Positions 60,658 through 64,000 of a DNA stretch of 64,000 nt are shown here, one piece after another. Positions within the stretch are counted from its first letter, which is position 1. Each line of letters begins with the position of its first letter. The notes beneath the pieces are model-generated. The model was not told where the DNA came from, ran no database searches, and was given only the letters and a program-made list of their open reading frames with translations. The stretch comes from an uncultured Pseudomonadales bacterium (GTDB lineage Bacteria; Pseudomonadota; Gammaproteobacteria; Pseudomonadales; UBA7434), in NCBI GenBank assembly GCA_943788835.1, contig CALSRU010000015.1:1-64000 (forward strand), written 5' to 3'. A program made the translations under genes and the position numbers.

Positions 60658-61842
60658 TTAGGGATGGCGCTGATAGTGGCTCTCACCCCAAACTTCAATA
60701 TGACCTGCACGCTCAACCCTTCGCTGGGCTTTCATAGTCAACAATTCAGTCAAACCCAAACCATCAAAAAATTCAGCTAAGTCTTTTTGCACATCGGCTG
60801 AGAGCTCGGCAAATGTATCGGTAATACGCTGCAGCATATACAACCGATAAGGCATGACCATACCGGTCATGGTGACACCGCGAAAACAATAGTCCATTGG
60901 CATTAGGCTTTTAATGCGCGGCTTCGCCGTCACGCAACTGCCAACTTCTAGCTGCGGATTTTGCCCGAGCCATGCATCAATACTCAGCACCGTCTGGCGT
61001 ATTTCAGGCATAAAATCGCGGCCTATCAACGCCAAAAGGGCTTGTAAGCTACTCGGTATTTCATCGTCAGGAAAATAAGCAGCGTCATAGCTGCCATATT
61101 CAGGTATGTCAGCATTGGCTGCGTTCATTCGCTCTGTCCAACGATAAACACGCTGCGCGCTTTGCTTCATAAGCATACCGGGATGCGGGTCACGCGATAA
61201 GTGGGCATACAGCGGCGCAAAAAAACCGTAGTCGGCAACGCTAGGCAACCCGCCCAACAAATAAGGGTGCTCAGAAAAGTGCGCGTTGAGCAGCGATAGC
61301 AACTCAAGGTACTGATCTTCTATTGCAGATATTGTGTCTGAATTAATACCTAGCAACGGCAAGTATGCCTGCATGGGTGTCATGACTTTTTCAGCTACTT
61401 GGGCAACGATGCCCGGTTTAGCTCCAGGGACGGCATGGTCACCAAACTCATAACGAATAAAGCCCTCGTTAACATCAAGATAATTCCACCGATAGTGCAT
61501 GGCAACTTTAAACAGGCCCTCACTACCAAAGAGATCAAGTATTAATGCTGTAAGGCGTTGTTTTGGCTCAGGTGGATAAACCGAAAATTTACCCAGGTTA
61601 TGATTTTCAAAGTGATCAATGATATCGACAGTATCCTGCACTACACGACCGTCGGCGAGCTCTAAAACCGGCACAATACCGCGCTTAACTTGCGGATAGA
61701 TCTTCTCTCGAAAGCGCTGATCACCCGGCATCACTTCTTGAAAGGCTATGCCGTGCTTACGTAAATACGCACGCACCTTGCCCGAATACATTGACATGGG
61801 CGCGCCATATAAAGTGAAGTCGGGGAGCGTGGGATTGATCAT
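60658..61842 (-). CDS. GST-fold protein, long AMHYRW-motif type
   Basis: LYGAPMSMYSGKVRAYLRKHGIAFQE; VAMHYRWNYLDV; RRVERAGHIEVWG. Confidence 0.8.
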   Translation of the reverse strand: MINPTLPDFTLYGAPMSMYSGKVRAYLRKHGIAFQEVMPGDQRFREKIYPQVKRGIVPVLELADGRVVQDTVDIIDHFENHNLGKFSVYPPEPKQRLTALILDLFGSEGLFKVAMHYRWNYLDVNEGFIRYEFGDHAVPGAKPGIVAQVAEKVMTPMQAYLPLLGINSDTISAIEDQYLELLSLLNAHFSEHPYLLGGLPSVADYGFFAPLYAHLSRDPHPGMLMKQSAQRVYRWTERMNAANADIPEYGSYDAAYFPDDEIPSSLQALLALIGRDFMPEIRQTVLSIDAWLGQNPQLEVGSCVTAKPRIKSLMPMDYCFRGVTMTGMVMPYRLYMLQRITDTFAELSADVQKDLAEFFDGLGLTELLTMKAQRRVERAGHIEVWGESHYQRHP

Positions 61843-62861
61843 CAGGCCTCTGGCTCGCTAATCAATTGCAGCATTAATTTACCTTGGTTTTCTCCCTGAA
61901 AAATCATCTCAACAGCTCGAGGAAACTGATCAATACCATGAATAATGTGCTCTCGGAATTCTATTTTCCCTTCGTTCTGCCAAGTCAGTAAATCAACAAA
62001 AGCCTCAGATATGCGATGCATATAATCGCGCATTGTGAAACCCTGCATCCGTCCACTTTGGGTAATCAGCTGAAAATAATTTCCAGGACCTTCAGGCTTC
62101 ATGAGGTTTTCATATTGTGAGATGGCGCCGCAAAGAACAATGCGTGCAAGACGATTAATTTGCATAAGTACCGCATCGAGCATGTCGCCACCGACGCCAT
62201 CAAAATAAACATCAATGCCGTTTGGCGCGGCCTTTTTAAGAGCACCGACTATCTCTTCATTACGATAATCGATCACCGCATCGACACCTAAGTCTTTACT
62301 CAAGTAACGGCATTTTTCAGGCCCACCAGCAATGGCCACAACACGACAGCCTTTAAGCTTTGCAATTTGACACACAATGTGACCAACCGCTCCGGCAGCT
62401 GATGACACCACAACTGTCTCGCCTGCTTGCGGCTGACCCACGTCTAGCAAGCCAAAATAGGCTGTAAAACCTGGCATGCCTAAGCCACCCATTAAACTGC
62501 TCATTGGCGCTACGTTAGCGTCGACTTTGCGTAAATGGCGGCTATTAAAAGTGCCATGGGTTTGTATACCGGTGAAACCGGTGCAAAAGTCACCGACCTG
62601 ATAGTAATCCGATCGTGAGGCCGTCACTTCAGCCACACCAAAGCCGCGCATTACTTCGCCAATTTTAACCGGTCGAATGTAACTCCGCTTGTTGGTGATC
62701 CAACCCTTCATGGCAGGGTCTACGGAAAGAAAATGCATCTTCACCGATATCTCGCCCTCTTCTGGCTGCGGTATCGGATCGTGGGTAAACTGCCAATTTT
62801 CAGCGGTAGGTATACCGTTCGCCTCTTGTGCAAAGCGCACTTGCGTGACTCGGTCGCTCAT
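61842..62861 (-). CDS. NADP-dependent MDR-family oxidoreductase (CurA-like)
   Basis: MGGLGMPGFTAYFGLLDVGQPQAGETVVVSSAAGAVGHIVCQIAKLKG. Confidence 0.9.
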   Translation of the reverse strand: MSDRVTQVRFAQEANGIPTAENWQFTHDPIPQPEEGEISVKMHFLSVDPAMKGWITNKRSYIRPVKIGEVMRGFGVAEVTASRSDYYQVGDFCTGFTGIQTHGTFNSRHLRKVDANVAPMSSLMGGLGMPGFTAYFGLLDVGQPQAGETVVVSSAAGAVGHIVCQIAKLKGCRVVAIAGGPEKCRYLSKDLGVDAVIDYRNEEIVGALKKAAPNGIDVYFDGVGGDMLDAVLMQINRLARIVLCGAISQYENLMKPEGPGNYFQLITQSGRMQGFTMRDYMHRISEAFVDLLTWQNEGKIEFREHIIHGIDQFPRAVEMIFQGENQGKLMLQLISEPEA

Positions 62862-62934
62862 TTACTCTCCCAACCTTTTTGTCGACCAGTGTGTCGAATG
62901 CACTAAGGCCTAAAAGTTCTCATTATTAACTACC

Positions 62935-62949
62935 GGCACAATTTATGTC
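62935..62949. promoter_or_regulatory. Inverted-repeat operator candidate, degenerate copy
   Basis: GGCACAATTTATGTC upstream of the 62861 minus-strand start. Confidence 0.35.
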
Positions 62950-63044
62950 AATAATTATAAGGGCATTACTGTTTGCCTGTGCTCTCGTGTAAACTTGCCT
63001 CTTTAATCATAGATCCTGCACATATTTTAACGGTGTAAATTTAA

Positions 63045-63980
63045 ATGCACACAGTTTCCCCTTTGATGACCTCCATAGAAGACATTCAGCGTGGCTTTGA
63101 CGCGCAAGGGTATATCTGTAATACACAAATCGCTACGGCAATATATTTAGCATGGCATTTACATAAGCCAATATTAGTTGAAGGGCCACCCGGTGTTGGT
63201 AAAACAGAACTAGCCAAAACGGTCGCGCACTATTTGAGCCTGCCGCTTATTCGCTTGCAATGTTACGAAGGGCTAGATGAAAGCAAGGCATTATATGAGT
63301 GGAAATACGGCAAACAATTGCTTTATACCCAAGTGTTAAAAGAAAAGTTGGGAGATATTCTTAACGGAGCTCAGGGTTTAAAAGAGTCGATGTCCCGGTT
63401 ACACAATTTTGGCGACGTGTTCTACTCTCCCGAGTTTATCGAACCTAGGCCACTACTCAAAGCTATGCAAGAGCCTAACGGCTCAGTACTGTTGATTGAT
63501 GAGCTTGACAAAGCCGATTATGAATTTGAATCGCTGCTCTTAGAAATTTTGTCGGACTACCAAATTTCAGTGCCTGAAATTGGCACGATAGTCGCGCAAA
63601 AAAAACCGATCGTTATACTCACCAGCAACAATACACGAGAGATTAGTGATGCACTCAAACGTCGCTGCCTGCATTTATACATTCCGTTCCCGGATGCAGC
63701 ACTTGAGCAGCGTATTATCGAGTCGCGCGTACCAGAGCTGGGAATTCAACTGCGCGAACAGCTGGTTGATTTTATTCAGCAGATTCGACAGCGCGACCTT
63801 AAAAAGCTGCCTGCCGTGAGTGAAACAATCGACTGGGCTCGCACCTTATTGTTATTGCATGCTGACACACTCGATCGAGATATTGTTCATAACACGCTCA
63901 ATGTCATTCTTAAATTTCAAGATGACATAGAAAATATCGAAGCTGAACTGCCTTCACTACTGGCAAAAAAACGCCCATAA
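63045..63980 (+). CDS. MoxR-family AAA ATPase
   Basis: EGPPGVGKTELAKTVA Walker A; VLLIDELDKADYEFE Walker B. Confidence 0.92.
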   Translation: MHTVSPLMTSIEDIQRGFDAQGYICNTQIATAIYLAWHLHKPILVEGPPGVGKTELAKTVAHYLSLPLIRLQCYEGLDESKALYEWKYGKQLLYTQVLKEKLGDILNGAQGLKESMSRLHNFGDVFYSPEFIEPRPLLKAMQEPNGSVLLIDELDKADYEFESLLLEILSDYQISVPEIGTIVAQKKPIVILTSNNTREISDALKRRCLHLYIPFPDAALEQRIIESRVPELGIQLREQLVDFIQQIRQRDLKKLPAVSETIDWARTLLLLHADTLDRDIVHNTLNVILKFQDDIENIEAELPSLLAKKRP

Positions 63981-64000
63981 ATATTCTCTCTCTATGCTAA

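Noticed and set aside
1-64000. Prophage, transposon or defence-system signatures
   Set aside because: No transposase, integrase, phage structural, restriction or toxin-antitoxin genes recognised. The MoxR gene at 63045 is cut from its downstream context by the window edge, so it was not interpreted further.

Overview
64 kb window, most likely from a marine-type gammaproteobacterial chromosome (inferred from gene families; no taxonomy search was possible). From left to right it contains: (1) a partial VUT/YhhQ transporter, an MFS transporter, and a divergent SDR / PTPS-family pair; (2) a 520-bp intergenic region with two intrinsic terminators and hairpins, then rnr (RNase R) on the minus strand; (3) tRNA-Leu(CAG), followed by two further copies of its 3' end separated by hairpin-rich spacers; (4) a badly frameshifted FG-GAP/thrombospondin-3-repeat surface protein gene and a VPLPA/PEP-CTERM protein; (5) a Fur/Zur-family regulator followed by a tight gene cluster of three related HxH-containing secreted proteins (at least two with PEP-CTERM-like tails), a beta-helix lipoprotein and a ZnuD-like TonB receptor. 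This is the best candidate for an under-described system, a zinc-responsive surface or extracellular capture locus. It is followed by (6) housekeeping and stress genes, including two photolyase/cryptochrome genes; and (7) about 35 kb rich in catabolic genes: two sulfatases, a Baeyer-Villiger-type monooxygenase, acyl-CoA enzymes, two haloalkane-dehalogenase-like hydrolases, several GST-fold proteins (three sharing an AMHYRW motif), WS/DGAT and a patatin. A recurring GGCAT-N5-ATGCC-like inverted repeat occurs at several promoters in this last part. All calls come from reading the supplied sequence and ORF translations; no database search was run.
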